Source: Lentisphaeria bacterium
GTDB taxonomy: Bacteria; Verrucomicrobiota; Lentisphaeria; Victivallales; Victivallaceae
Direction of reading: 5' to 3'
NCBI GenBank assembly: GCA_017450705.1
Contig: JAFSTC010000036.1
Location: 1 to 45,732, forward strand
DNA: 45,732 bases
Part shown: positions 33,547 to 41,959 of the stretch, one piece after another
How positions within the stretch are numbered: position 1 is the first letter of the stretch
Layout: every line of letters starts with the position of its first letter
The notes under the pieces: generated by a model
Database searches by the model: none
The model's input: only the letters and a program-made list of their open reading frames with translations
What the model was told of the DNA's origin: nothing
Program-made: the position numbers and the translations under genes

Positions 33547-34115
33547 ATGTGACCGATACGGAACTCGAAGGCGTGAAGATCATCGAACCCCGGGTGTTCG
33601 GCGACGCGCGCGGTTACTTTTTCGAGTCGTGGAACGAAAAGAATTTCAGGGACGCCGGGATCGACTGCCGCTGGGTGCAGGACAACGAATCCAAGTCGCG
33701 GGCGGGCGTTCTGCGCGGTCTCCACTATCAGGCGGCTCCCTACACCCAGGCGAAGCTGGTGCGGGTCATCGAGGGGGCCGTGCTCGACGTGGCGCTGGAC
33801 ATCCGCCGGGGTTCGCCCACTTTCGGGAAACACGTCGCCGTGGAGCTCTCGGCCGAAAACAAACGCCAGCTTTTCGTCCCGCGGGGGTTTGCGCACGGCT
33901 TCGTCGTCCTGTCTGACGAGGTGATCTTCGTCTACAAGTGCGACAATGCGTATATGCCCTCCCACGAACGGGGGATCGCCTTCGACGACCCGGCCCTGGG
34001 CATCGACTGGCGGATCGACAGGAGCCGGACCATCCTCTCCGAGAAAGACAGAAAAAATCCCCTTTTCAAGGACGCCGAGCTCTTCGACTATGCAAAAAAG
34101 GAGTATCTGAAATGA
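33543..34115 (+). CDS. rfbC: dTDP-4-dehydrorhamnose 3,5-epimerase
   Basis: Cupin-fold epimerase in dTDP-L-rhamnose synthesis. The 190-aa product shows [37 protein letters not shown] with the catalytic histidine, [15 protein letters not shown] and [20 protein letters not shown]. Length is typical (about 180-190). It overlaps both neighbours by 4 bp. Confidence 0.96.
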   Translation: MNVTDTELEGVKIIEPRVFGDARGYFFESWNEKNFRDAGIDCRWVQDNESKSRAGVLRGLHYQAAPYTQAKLVRVIEGAVLDVALDIRRGSPTFGKHVAVELSAENKRQLFVPRGFAHGFVVLSDEVIFVYKCDNAYMPSHERGIAFDDPALGIDWRIDRSRTILSEKDRKNPLFKDAELFDYAKKEYLK

Positions 34116-34960
34116 GAGTTCTCGTCACCGGCGGCAAAGGAATGCTCGGGCGGACGCTGGCCGCGGAACTGACGGATTTCGAGATCATCCCGACCGATCT
34201 CCCCGAGGCCGACATCACCGATGCCCGCGGTTTTGACGCGGTCGTCGCGAGATCCCGGCCCGACGCCGTCATCCACTGCGCCGCCATGACCGCGGTGGAC
34301 AAGTGCGAGACCGAAAGGGAGCTGGCCTACAGGCTCAACGCCTTCGGCACCGCAAACGTCGCTTCGGCCTGCCGCCGCAACGGGGCAAGGCTGATCGCCA
34401 TATCGACGGATTACGTCTTCGACGGCGGTCTGGACCGGCCCTACAACGAGTTCGATGTGCCCAGCGGCGGCAGTACCGTCTACGGCAAGAGCAAATTCGC
34501 GGGAGAGGAAGCGGTCCGGCGGCACTGCCCGGATCACGTCATCTGCCGCATTTCGTGGCTGTACGGCAAGGGCGGTCCCAGCTTTGTGCACACGATGCTC
34601 AAACTCGCGGACGGCACCCGTCCGGAACTCAAAGTGGTGGATGACCAGCGGGGAAATCCGACGTCCGCGCTGGCGGTGGCCCGCCGCCTGCGGGACATCC
34701 TGAACGCCCGGGAGCTGACCGGTACGTTCCACCTTACCTGCGAAGGCGAGGCGTCGTGGGCGGAATTCGCCCGGGAGATCTTCCGGCAGAGAGGCATCGA
34801 TCAAAAGGTCGTGCCCTGCCGGACCGACGAATATCCCCGTCCGGCGCCCCGTCCGGCCAATTCACGCCTCGACAAGATGATGCTGCGCCTGGCGGGCCTG
34901 CCCCCCATGCCGCAGTGGCAGGAGGCTCTGAAGGAGTTTCTGTCGCTCCCGGAATTGTAA
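34112..34960 (+). CDS. rfbD: dTDP-4-dehydrorhamnose reductase
   Basis: Final NAD(P)H-dependent step giving dTDP-L-rhamnose. The 282-aa extended-SDR protein has VTGGKGMLGRTLA, AAMTAVDKCETE, ISTDYVFDGG and the catalytic YGKSKFAGE (YxxxK). RISWLYGKGG follows. The ATG overlaps the rfbC stop. The four genes imply rhamnose in a surface polysaccharide; no glycosyltransferase lies next to them in this window. Confidence 0.95.
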   Translation: MRVLVTGGKGMLGRTLAAELTDFEIIPTDLPEADITDARGFDAVVARSRPDAVIHCAAMTAVDKCETERELAYRLNAFGTANVASACRRNGARLIAISTDYVFDGGLDRPYNEFDVPSGGSTVYGKSKFAGEEAVRRHCPDHVICRISWLYGKGGPSFVHTMLKLADGTRPELKVVDDQRGNPTSALAVARRLRDILNARELTGTFHLTCEGEASWAEFAREIFRQRGIDQKVVPCRTDEYPRPAPRPANSRLDKMMLRLAGLPPMPQWQEALKEFLSLPEL

Positions 34961-35023
34961 CTTCAACTGCCGGCCGGGAAACGCCCGTCCGACTTCAACT
35001 TTTTTCTTAAGGAAGGAAAAATC

Positions 35024-36367
35024 ATGAACAAGTTCGAGTTCGGTTTCGCAAAAGAAGACATCACGCCGCGGTTCGGCGCTCCGCTCTGCGGGTACTTCAA
35101 TCCCCGGCCCAACACGGGAGCCCTCGACCGTCTCTCCCTCAAAGCGGCGGTCTTCCGTACCAGCGGCAGATCCTATGCGGCGATCGTCTCCTACGATCTC
35201 TGTTACATCCTCGCGGGTTTCGTGCAGGGCGTCGAGAAGATCCTGACCGAGAAAAAATCCCCGCTGGCGGGCAAAGTGCTTTACTGCGCCACCCACACGC
35301 ACACGGGCCCCTACACGTCGGAGATCTTCGACGCCGACTACACGGACAAGGACTACATGCAGCAGCTGCGCGAAAAGACCGTGACCGCTCTTGAAAACGC
35401 CTGCGCATCCCTGGCCCCCGCAGAACTTTACACGGCCCGGACGGAATGCACCACACTGGCCTTCAACCGCCGGTACGTGATGAAAAACGGCAAGATCCTG
35501 ACCAATCCCGGCAAGCTCAATCCCGACATCGTCCGGCCGGAGGGAGGAGTCGACCATGCCATTCTGATGATGGAGATCCGGCAGAACGGCTTCCCGGCCC
35601 TGCTCATCACCAACATCTCGAACCACACCGACACCATCGGCGGCAACCTGATCTCCGCCGACTGGCCCGGCAGGATGGAGGCCGAGATCCAGCACGAACT
35701 GGGTTTTGCCCTCCCCGTCATGAGCATCATTGCGCCGCAGGGAAACATCAACCACTTCGATGTGACCTCCCCCGTCAACCAGACCGGCTACGAAGAGGCC
35801 AAGCGCATCGGCAAAGCCTATGCGGCGGCTGTTCTCGCGGCAAGATACAGACTGACGCGTCAGGCGGACACCTCCATCAAAACCGCCTCGATGCAGGTTC
35901 CGGCGCCCTATCTGAAGCTGACCGATGAAGAGTACGCCGCAGCCAAAAAAGTCTATGCGAAGTACAAGAACGAAGTCATGGAAGCCGGAAGGGACTTCAC
36001 CAGCGAAGACATCGCAAAGGGGACGCCCTTCGTCATGAAATATTTTGCGGAGCGGGCCATCGCCTGCCGCGAAAATCCGATCAAGAAGAAACGGGTGGAG
36101 ACCCAGCTCGTCATCACCTTCGGCAAAGACCTGGCCATCGTCAGTCTGCCCTGCGAGGCTTTTGTGGAACTGGGCATGAAGATCCGCAAGGCATCGAAGT
36201 ACCCGATGACCATCCTGGCCGCACTGGGCATGGGCGAGATCGGTTACGTTGGCCAGCCGGGCAATTACGGCAACGGCGGTTACGAAACCAGTCCCAGCCG
36301 CGGTCTCGCCGACCGCACGGTGGGGGAAGCCATCGTGAAGACGGCGATCGCACTGCTCAAAAAGTGA
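35024..36367 (+). CDS. Neutral/alkaline ceramidase-like N-terminal domain protein
   Basis: A 447-aa protein resembling the N-terminal catalytic domain of neutral/alkaline non-lysosomal ceramidases. It opens with FGFAKEDITPRFGAPLCGYF and has the zinc-site motif ATHTHTGPYTSEIF near residues 90-103 and SNHTDTIGGNLISADWPG near 205-222, where ceramidases have their second histidine and substrate loop. There is no signal peptide and no C-terminal Ig domain, so a cytoplasmic hydrolase of the wider family is more likely than a secreted ceramidase. It follows rfbD by 63 bp with its own AAGGAAGG ribosome binding site, and ends at a terminator. Confidence 0.82.
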   Translation: MNKFEFGFAKEDITPRFGAPLCGYFNPRPNTGALDRLSLKAAVFRTSGRSYAAIVSYDLCYILAGFVQGVEKILTEKKSPLAGKVLYCATHTHTGPYTSEIFDADYTDKDYMQQLREKTVTALENACASLAPAELYTARTECTTLAFNRRYVMKNGKILTNPGKLNPDIVRPEGGVDHAILMMEIRQNGFPALLITNISNHTDTIGGNLISADWPGRMEAEIQHELGFALPVMSIIAPQGNINHFDVTSPVNQTGYEEAKRIGKAYAAAVLAARYRLTRQADTSIKTASMQVPAPYLKLTDEEYAAAKKVYAKYKNEVMEAGRDFTSEDIAKGTPFVMKYFAERAIACRENPIKKKRVETQLVITFGKDLAIVSLPCEAFVELGMKIRKASKYPMTILAALGMGEIGYVGQPGNYGNGGYETSPSRGLADRTVGEAIVKTAIALLKK

Positions 36368-36383
36368 CCGCATGACAAAAGAA

Positions 36384-36412
36384 GCGCCGGCCGTTCGCGG
36401 CCGGCGCTTTTT
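36384..36412 (+). terminator. Rho-independent terminator after ceramidase-like gene
   Basis: gcgccggcc / ggccggcgc stem around a g-ttcg-c tetraloop, followed by ttttt (36408-36412), 16 bp after the stop. Confidence 0.9.
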
Positions 36413-36477
36413 GAACGTCGCGGAGACGGACCGGACGGCAGAGCGGCAAAAAAATGCTGTTTTTTGGAATTTCCCTC

Positions 36478-36506
36478 TTGAAAATCCCGGAGGACGCCGC
36501 TATATT
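36478..36506 (+). promoter_or_regulatory. Predicted promoter of the rpmJ-rpsM-rpsK-rpoA-rplQ operon
   Basis: TTGAAA (36478-36483), 17-nt spacer, TATATT (36501-36506). The leader from about 36513 to the rpmJ ATG at 36709 is nearly 200 nt, with no convincing gene in it. Its length would allow a translational control element, but I recognise none. Confidence 0.7.
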
Positions 36507-36708
36507 AGTAAGACGGTCATGTGTGGCCGGGTGCGTTTTTCTGTCCGTATCGCAAATTCCACCGCTCACGGACGGAGGAAGGCATCGAAAAAATCAAGCT
36601 TAGTTTGAGAGGTCTCGTGTTCTGTCCTTACTGTTTTTCAGGGGGGACGGCACATGATGCCCGGCTTGTATTTTTACGTTTTTCAAAGGTTAAATCGAGG
36701 TTTGAACC

Positions 36709-36825
36709 ATGAAAGTCAGAGCTTCAGTCAAGCGCAGATGTGAATTCTGTCAGATCATCAAGCGCAACGGGACGATCCGCGTGATCTGTTCCCGGGACGC
36801 CCGTCACAAGCAGCGCCAGGGATGA
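36709..36825 (+). CDS. rpmJ: 50S ribosomal protein L36
   Basis: A 38-aa zinc-ribbon ribosomal protein, [20 protein letters not shown] at the N-terminus and ending RHKQRQG. The zinc ligands Cys11, Cys14, Cys27 and His33 are all present, so this is the zinc-binding form. It precedes rpsM by 66 bp, the usual order. Confidence 0.96.
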   Translation: MKVRASVKRRCEFCQIIKRNGTIRVICSRDARHKQRQG

Positions 36826-36891
36826 CCGGCGGACCGGCAGCGAATCAAAAATCCAACATAAACATAACCCAACACTTTCAGGAAAGAAACT

Positions 36892-37293
36892 ATGGCTCGT
36901 CTTATCGGCGTTGACATCCCGGGTAACAAGCGCATCGAATTCGCGCTGCGTTACATCTACGGAGTCGGTCCCACCAAGTCCGTCGAGATCCTCGAAAAAG
37001 CCGGTGTCGACCGCGACATCAAGGCCAACGATCTCACTCCGGATCAGATCGCGAAAATCACCAAGATCCTCCAGAACGACCTCCTGGTCGAGGGCGATCT
37101 GCGCCGCAGCGTCGCGGCGGACATCCGCCGTCTGCAGCAGATCAACTGCTACCGGGGCATCCGTCACCGCCGCAATCTGCCCTGCCGCGGTCAACGCACC
37201 AAGACCAATGCGCGTACCCGCAAGGGCAAGAAGGTGACGATCGGCGCCATCCGCGACAGGACCCAGCGCAAGCTGGCCGCCAAGGAAGGATAA
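36892..37293 (+). CDS. rpsM: 30S ribosomal protein S13
   Basis: Small-subunit head protein contacting the P-site tRNA and the 50S subunit. The 133-aa product starts [20 protein letters not shown] and has IYGVGPTKS, then [20 protein letters not shown] and NARTRKGKK at the C-terminal tail. A short extra tail follows. The ribosome binding site AGGAAAG is well placed. Confidence 0.97.
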   Translation: MARLIGVDIPGNKRIEFALRYIYGVGPTKSVEILEKAGVDRDIKANDLTPDQIAKITKILQNDLLVEGDLRRSVAADIRRLQQINCYRGIRHRRNLPCRGQRTKTNARTRKGKKVTIGAIRDRTQRKLAAKEG

Positions 37294-37359
37294 TCCCCTC
37301 CCCTCTTCCGGGATCGGAACTTTTCACGAATAAAGCAAGTCAGGAAAGAGATCGAAATC

Positions 37360-37806
37360 ATGGCTGATGAAGTTACCAAAGAAGTCGCAGCGGAAGCGGC
37401 CGAGGCTCCTGCCGCCGCGCCCGCCGCAGCTCCGGCAAAACGCGGAAAGAGCGGACGCTACATTCCCAGCGGGATCGCTTATGTTCTGGCCACATTCAAC
37501 AACACCAAGGTGACCTTCACCGATCTGCACGGCAACGTGATCTGCTGGTCCACCGGCGGAAAGAACGGGTTCAAGGGTTCCCGCAAGAGCACCGCTTATG
37601 CGGCCCAGGTGATCGCCGGGGACGCCGCCAAGAAGGCGCAGCTGCTCGGCATGAAGGAAGTCGAAGTCCGGATCAAGGGACCCGGCGCCGGCCGCGAATC
37701 GGCCGTCCGCGGGATCGCCGCGACCGGCATGGAAGTGAAAGTCATCAAGGACATCACCCCCGTACCGCACAACGGCTGCCGTCCTCCGAAACGCCGTCGT
37801 GTCTGA
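37360..37806 (+). CDS. rpsK: 30S ribosomal protein S11
   Basis: Platform protein of the small subunit. The core (about residues 29-148) has [33 protein letters not shown], and the end [18 protein letters not shown]. At 148 aa it is longer than usual (about 129) because of an N-terminal Ala/Glu-rich extension of about 25 residues. rpsD, which usually follows, is absent; a 117-nt spacer with small hairpins leads to rpoA. Confidence 0.97.
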   Translation: MADEVTKEVAAEAAEAPAAAPAAAPAKRGKSGRYIPSGIAYVLATFNNTKVTFTDLHGNVICWSTGGKNGFKGSRKSTAYAAQVIAGDAAKKAQLLGMKEVEVRIKGPGAGRESAVRGIAATGMEVKVIKDITPVPHNGCRPPKRRRV

Positions 37807-37807
37807 T

Positions 37808-37901
37808 CCTGTGTTTTCACAGGGTCGGTGCTTTTTCCGGAATCGTTCCGGGAAGCGGCTTTTACGGCATAACTGATGGTTTAATGGTGCTTGCAAAGCA
37901 C
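37808..37901 (+). other. Three small hairpins between rpsK and rpoA
   Basis: Perfect 6-bp stems occur at 37808-37823 (CCTGTG/CACAGG, loop tttt), 37837-37851 (CCGGAA/TTCCGG, loop tcg) and 37887-37901 (GTGCTT/AAGCAC, loop gca). They fill the spacer where rpsD stands in many other bacteria. They may be processing, attenuation or stability elements; none has a strong T-run. Confidence 0.5.
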
Positions 37902-37923
37902 AGTAATTTTGGAGGATAAAAAT

Positions 37924-38940
37924 ATGAGTTCAGCAAGTGGCTTTCCGATGCCCAAGTCGATCGTTGCGGATGAAGCGACAATGACTGACACCTACGCGAA
38001 GTTCATTGCTCAGCCGTTCCAGAGCGGATACGGCCATACTTTGGGCAATTCTCTCCGCAGGGTCCTGCTCTCATCCCTGGAGGGCGCCGCGATCTCGTCC
38101 GTCCGCATCGACGGTGCGAAGCACGAGTTCGACTCTCTGGAAAACGTCGTCGAGGACATCACTGAGATCGTATTGAACCTCAAGTGCGTCAAACTGAACA
38201 TGCATGTCGACGGTCCCAAGACCCTCGAGATCCGCAGCGACAAGGCCGGTCCGGTCACCGCCGGAGACATTGTCTGCGACAGCTCCGTCGAAGTGCTCAA
38301 TCCCGAGCAGATCATCTGCACCCTCGACAAGGCCGTTCCGTTCCGCGCCGAGATCGAAGTCATCTCCGGCAAGGGATATCTGCCCGCCGAGAAGAATACG
38401 GCCCCCCGGGCGATCGGAACGATCCCCGTCGACTGTCTGTTCAGCCCCGTGACCCGGGTCAACTATCAGGTCAACGCCGCCCGTGTCGGTGAGGAGACCG
38501 AAATGGACGGGCTCGAGATCGAGATCTGGACCGACGGCCGCATCTCTCCCCGCAACGCCCTCGAAGAGGCGGCGCGGATCCTGCGCGACCATCTGCAGCC
38601 CTTCCTCGGCACGCAGGTCGTCGAGAAGGATGTCATCCTCAATGAAGAGGAGATGAAGCTGTTCAAACTGTTGTCCCAGAGCGTGGAAGTCCTCGACCTC
38701 TCCGTCAGGGCCATGAACTGCCTCAACAGTGCCAACATCAAGCTGGTCAGCGAGCTTTGCACCAAGACCGAGAGCCGGATGCTCAAATACCGGAATTTCG
38801 GCAAGAAATCGCTGGATGAGATCAAAGAGAAAATTGAAAAAATCGGTTTGGAACTGGGAATGAATCTCAGTGACCGCCTGATGGCCGCCCTGGATGCGGA
38901 GTCGGCAAGGGTCCGGGCCGAAGGTGAGGAGACCAAGTAA
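37924..38940 (+). CDS. rpoA: DNA-directed RNA polymerase subunit alpha
   Basis: Assembly platform of RNA polymerase. The 338-aa product has the N-terminal dimerisation domain (GYGHTLGNSLRRVLLSSLEGA split as GYGHTLGNSL and RRVLLSSLEG) and the C-terminal domain, which binds UP elements and activators (LDLSVRAMNCLNSANI and YRNFGKKSLDEIKEKI). The ATG at 37924 has GGAGG eight bases upstream, so the in-frame ATG at 37891 is rejected. Residues for UP-element contact look conserved, fitting the A-tracts seen upstream of gdhA. Confidence 0.97.
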   Translation: MSSASGFPMPKSIVADEATMTDTYAKFIAQPFQSGYGHTLGNSLRRVLLSSLEGAAISSVRIDGAKHEFDSLENVVEDITEIVLNLKCVKLNMHVDGPKTLEIRSDKAGPVTAGDIVCDSSVEVLNPEQIICTLDKAVPFRAEIEVISGKGYLPAEKNTAPRAIGTIPVDCLFSPVTRVNYQVNAARVGEETEMDGLEIEIWTDGRISPRNALEEAARILRDHLQPFLGTQVVEKDVILNEEEMKLFKLLSQSVEVLDLSVRAMNCLNSANIKLVSELCTKTESRMLKYRNFGKKSLDEIKEKIEKIGLELGMNLSDRLMAALDAESARVRAEGEETK

Positions 38941-38942
38941 TC

Positions 38943-39353
38943 ATGCGTCATCGTGTCGATACTTTCAAAATCGGTCGTTCCGGCGCCCATCGCAGAGCCA
39001 TGCTGGCGAACATGGTCAGCAGCCTTTTCGCGAACGGCCGGATCGAAACCACTGTCGTCAAAGCCAAGGCCGCCGCGAGTTTTGCGGAGCGCCTGATCAC
39101 GATCGGCAAAAAAGGCGAGATCCATCACCGCCGCATCGCGTTCTCCCGGCTGCGCAACAAGGAAGCGGTGAAGACCCTCTTCGACGAGATCGCTCCCCGT
39201 TTCGCCGGCCGTCAGGGCGGTTACACCCGCATCTTCAAGCTGGGCCAGCGCCGCGGCGATGCCGCGGAGACCTGCATCCTGATGCTGGTCGAGGCCGCTC
39301 CTGCCGAAGCCGCGGCCAAGGAGCCCGAAAAACAGGAAGCCAAAGCCGAATAG
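38943..39353 (+). CDS. rplQ: 50S ribosomal protein L17
   Basis: Large-subunit protein near the exit tunnel. The 136-aa product starts MRHRVDTFKIGRSGAHRRAM and has SLFANGRIETTVVKAK, FSRLRNKEAVKTLF and GGYTRIFKLGQRRGDAAE. An Ala/Glu/Lys-rich tail of about 20 residues follows, similar in style to the S11 N-terminal extension. It starts two bases after the rpoA stop and ends the operon at a terminator. Confidence 0.97.
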   Translation: MRHRVDTFKIGRSGAHRRAMLANMVSSLFANGRIETTVVKAKAAASFAERLITIGKKGEIHHRRIAFSRLRNKEAVKTLFDEIAPRFAGRQGGYTRIFKLGQRRGDAAETCILMLVEAAPAEAAAKEPEKQEAKAE

Positions 39354-39376
39354 GTTTCGGACAACTTTTCGATTCC

Positions 39377-39423
39377 AAGGGCTGCCGCAGAACTTTCCGA
39401 AGGTCTTGCGGCGGCCCTTTTCG
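39377..39423 (+). terminator. Terminator of the alpha operon
   Basis: A 13-bp stem (39377-39389 and 39407-39419) with one T-G pair is followed by tttt, 24 bp after the rplQ stop. Confidence 0.85.
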
Positions 39424-39451
39424 TATCCTGTCCGCCCCGTGGCCGGAGGAC

Positions 39452-39494
39452 AAAAAAATCAGGGAGGGAACTTGAGGGTTCCCTCCCTGTTTTT
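39452..39494. terminator. Second hairpin terminator, probably for the minus-strand lipoprotein operon
   Basis: Perfect 12-bp stem cagggagggaac / gttccctccctg with loop ttgagg. It has aaaaaaat on its left (a T-run for minus transcripts) and gttttt on its right, so it can work in both directions. Confidence 0.85.
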
Positions 39495-39553
39495 GTCTCG
39501 GGCTCGCGGCCGGGCTCCGGGAAATATCCCCGGAACCGGCCGGAAAACACCGC

Positions 39554-39883
39554 CTACGGATGCGGCGCGGACTTCGGTCCGGGCTTCGGTCCGGGTTTCG
39601 GTCCGGGTTTCGGTCCGGGCTTCGGGCCGGGTTTCGGCCCGGGCTTCGGTCCGTACTTCGGCGGCGGAGGCGCCGGACGGTGGTGCTTCACGACCGGCCG
39701 TGGCGGCGGAGGCGCCGGACGGTGATGATGGCGCGGCCGGGGAGCGGGCGTCACCACCACAGCCGGCTGCGATACGACGACAGGCCGCGGCGGCGGAGGC
39801 GGAGGAGGCGGCACCGGATCGTAAACACAGCCGGCCAGCAGAAGAGCTGCCGTTGCGGCAGAGGCAATCTTCGTGGAATCCAT
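39554..39883 (-). CDS. Proline-rich repeat lipoprotein
   Basis: A 109-aa protein with a lipoprotein signal peptide ending LLLAGC, lipid site Cys19. The mature part is almost entirely low complexity: a run of eight prolines, two HHRPAPPPP-type segments, and seven PKPG-type units near the C-terminus coded by a 12-nt DNA repeat (39572-39655). It probably spans the periplasm or cell wall as a stiff, positively charged rod. No known family recognised. Third gene of the beta-helix/DUF805 operon; copy number of the repeat may vary between strains. Confidence 0.72.
   Translation of the reverse strand: MDSTKIASAATAALLLAGCVYDPVPPPPPPPPRPVVVSQPAVVVTPAPRPRHHHRPAPPPPRPVVKHHRPAPPPPKYGPKPGPKPGPKPGPKPGPKPGPKPGPKSAPHP
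39572..39655. repeat. 12-nt coding tandem repeat, seven units
   Basis: Seven successive 12-mers of the form (c/t)ttcggtccggg, the first four nearly identical and the last three diverged. They encode the Lys-Pro-Gly-Pro repeats of the proline-rich lipoprotein. Confidence 0.9.
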
Positions 39884-39897
39884 TCTGACGCGCGTCC

Positions 39898-40257
39898 TTA
39901 CTCCTCGGAGTCTTCAGAAGAAGCCGCGGCCGCCTTTCCGGGCTGGGCACAGAGGATCAGCACGATAATGACGCCGATGACCGGGATGAGGGCGATCAGC
40001 TGAAGCCAGCCCGACTTGCCGATGTCATGCAGACGCCGCGCGGTGACGCCGAGATTGGGCAGCAGAACGGCAAGAGCGAACAGAGACGAAAGAAAAGGGA
40101 AATGAACGGCCCGGCCGACGATGTCGAGGACGAAGCTGATGACGAAATTCACGAGGAAGAAATACCAGAACTCCTCTCGCCCGGCACAGCCCTCGAAGCA
40201 CACGTACTTCTGGGTGATGATCGTCTTGTAATTCCCGATAACTTTGCTGAAATCCAT
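39898..40257 (-). CDS. DUF805 family inner-membrane protein
   Basis: A 119-aa protein of the YhaH/DUF805 type, function unknown. It has the characteristic CFEGCAGREEFWYFFLVNF start, three or four hydrophobic helices, and ARRLHDIGKSGWLQLIALIP, the family hallmark. The end is acidic (SSEDSEE). It has AAGGAG seven bases upstream and is followed 14 bp later by the lipoprotein gene. Confidence 0.9.
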   Translation of the reverse strand: MDFSKVIGNYKTIITQKYVCFEGCAGREEFWYFFLVNFVISFVLDIVGRAVHFPFLSSLFALAVLLPNLGVTARRLHDIGKSGWLQLIALIPVIGVIIVLILCAQPGKAAAASSEDSEE

Positions 40258-40290
40258 TTTTTTCTCCTTGATTTCCCGTTTGACGGTTGA

Positions 40291-41616
40291 TTATTTCTGA
40301 GGAAGCTGCGCCCCGGCGCCCTGCATGGCACCGAAAAGTTTGAGCGCGTCTTCCATGGGATACCGGTTGGCGTACATGTCGCAGGTCGTCTTGATCGTTC
40401 CCTGGAGAGGCAGTCCGAGGACGCTGCGCAGCGCGTTGCACTTGCCGGGATCGAGCTTGGTCTTCTCGGAGTATTTCATCGTCGTGAAGGCGTTGAGATA
40501 CTTGGCGTTGATCCGGCCCTTGAACACGGAGGGATCCTTCAGATCGACATTGCCGCTGATGGACTCGATGCCGTCGGTGCCTTCAAGATCTTCGAAGCCG
40601 TCGACACGGACTTTGGCGATGGAGGGGGAGATCGTCATCTGGACGTCGGATTCCCGGTTCAGGAAGAACACGTTGTTGTCCAGCTTGGTCTTCTTCGACT
40701 TGGAGTTGCCCTTGGTGTTGTCGAACCCGGTCAGCACGTTGAGACCGATGATGTTGTTGTGGATATTGGCGGTGACGTTGGTGTTGGTCCGGATCCCGAA
40801 CCCCATGTCGGCCAGATCGTTGAGACGGCTCCAGGTGAAGAGGACGGTGTTGTAGGCGCACTCCCATACGACCGCGGGCTTCGCGTTGGAACAGGTGACG
40901 TTGATGCCGATCATGCGGTTGTTGCAGAAGACGTTGTTGAGGATGAACACCCCGCCCTTGTACCAGTTGATGTTGACGGCCATGTTGGACCCGTTGACGA
41001 AGGTGCAGTTCCGGATGGTGATATTGCCCTCGCCGCGGGAAGCGGTCGCAGAGTAGATGGAGTAACGGTTGGCACTGGGAAATTTATCCGCCTTGTTCAT
41101 CGCGGGCCCCTCGAGCCACATGCCGGTGTCGAACCCCTCCGGCTTGCCCTTTGTCGCGTGGTAGCTGGAAGCGAAGCCGTCGTCGAAGATGATGCCGTCG
41201 ATGGCGATATTGAAGCCCTTGGGAGCCGTCGCGGGGGATTTGCCGAACTCGATATGGAGCAGACCGAGGCCGCCGCCCTTCTTGTCATTGTTCTCGTTGC
41301 GGGGCTGGAACATGGTCTTGAACTTCAGCGGGTCGCGCTGAGAGAAGTCCGGGGAGTAGCCGCCGTAAAGAGAAACGGGCTTCGTCATTTTGAACCAGCC
41401 GCACTTCATCTTGCCGGGATAATTGCCCTCGGCGATGTGGATGACGTCGCCGGTCTTGGCCTTCTCGAGAGCCTTCCACAAGTTTTTGAAAGGAGCCTGC
41501 TGGGTCCCCGGATTTTTGTTTTTCCCGGTGGACAGCGAAACATACAGATCCGCCGCCGGGACATTCAGCGCGGCCGCGACAAGCACGGTCAAGACAGCCG
41601 ACAGACGACAATTCAT
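40291..41616 (-). CDS. Exported right-handed parallel beta-helix protein
   Basis: A 441-aa secreted protein with signal peptide (MNCRLSAVLTVLVAAALNVPA). It begins DLYVSLSTGKNKNPGT and KNLWKALEKAKTGDVIHIAEG, the classic opening of pectate-lyase-like or DUF1565-type beta-helix proteins. Repeated segments such as NITIRNCTFVNGS, VFILNNVFCNN and TANIHNNIIGL are successive helix turns with Asn ladders. No catalytic residues can be assigned; it may bind or cleave polysaccharide. The start at 41616 has AAGGAGAG upstream. It leads the operon with DUF805 and the proline-rich lipoprotein. Confidence 0.85.
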   Translation of the reverse strand: MNCRLSAVLTVLVAAALNVPAADLYVSLSTGKNKNPGTQQAPFKNLWKALEKAKTGDVIHIAEGNYPGKMKCGWFKMTKPVSLYGGYSPDFSQRDPLKFKTMFQPRNENNDKKGGGLGLLHIEFGKSPATAPKGFNIAIDGIIFDDGFASSYHATKGKPEGFDTGMWLEGPAMNKADKFPSANRYSIYSATASRGEGNITIRNCTFVNGSNMAVNINWYKGGVFILNNVFCNNRMIGINVTCSNAKPAVVWECAYNTVLFTWSRLNDLADMGFGIRTNTNVTANIHNNIIGLNVLTGFDNTKGNSKSKKTKLDNNVFFLNRESDVQMTISPSIAKVRVDGFEDLEGTDGIESISGNVDLKDPSVFKGRINAKYLNAFTTMKYSEKTKLDPGKCNALRSVLGLPLQGTIKTTCDMYANRYPMEDALKLFGAMQGAGAQLPQK

Positions 41617-41703
41617 AGAACTCTCCTTGCAATACTGTAGAAAACTATTTTCCCACGAGGCGGCCCGGCTATTTCCCGCCGGATCCCGCACACCACACTC
41701 GTT

Positions 41704-41731
41704 AATATACCTTGGAAAAGTTTTTTTACAA
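41704..41731 (-). promoter_or_regulatory. Predicted promoter of the beta-helix operon
   Basis: Minus strand: TTGTAA (41726-41731), 16-nt spacer, TATATT (41704-41709), about 88 nt before the ATG. The remainder of the 41.62-41.96 kb gap holds this and the divergent promoter; I see no gene in it. Confidence 0.55.
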
Positions 41732-41855
41732 ACGCGAACGGGGAAAAATCCACTTTTTTTGCTCTCTTTGCTCAGATTTCATAAAAAAAAAGCCTCAAAC
41801 GGGACGGCCGTTCCGTTTTTTTGCCGGATTTTCGGAATTACCGGGCCGGGACATA

Positions 41856-41884
41856 TTGAAAAAATTCTCCGCCCGTGCTAAATT
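41856..41884 (+). promoter_or_regulatory. Predicted promoter of the PurF-like/speE operon
   Basis: TTGAAA (41856-41861), 17-nt spacer, TAAATT (41879-41884) preceded by cgTGc. The ATG lies 75 nt further on. Confidence 0.68.
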
Positions 41885-41959
41885 AACTGCGGTGCGGGTC
41901 TCCGGAAGGACCTTCCGGGGCACCGGGCATCCAATCATAAATATCATCAAGGGATACGT

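Noticed and set aside
36513-36708. Riboswitch or small gene in the rpmJ leader
   Set aside because: I could not match any known riboswitch consensus, and short frames there lack ribosome binding sites and protein-like composition.
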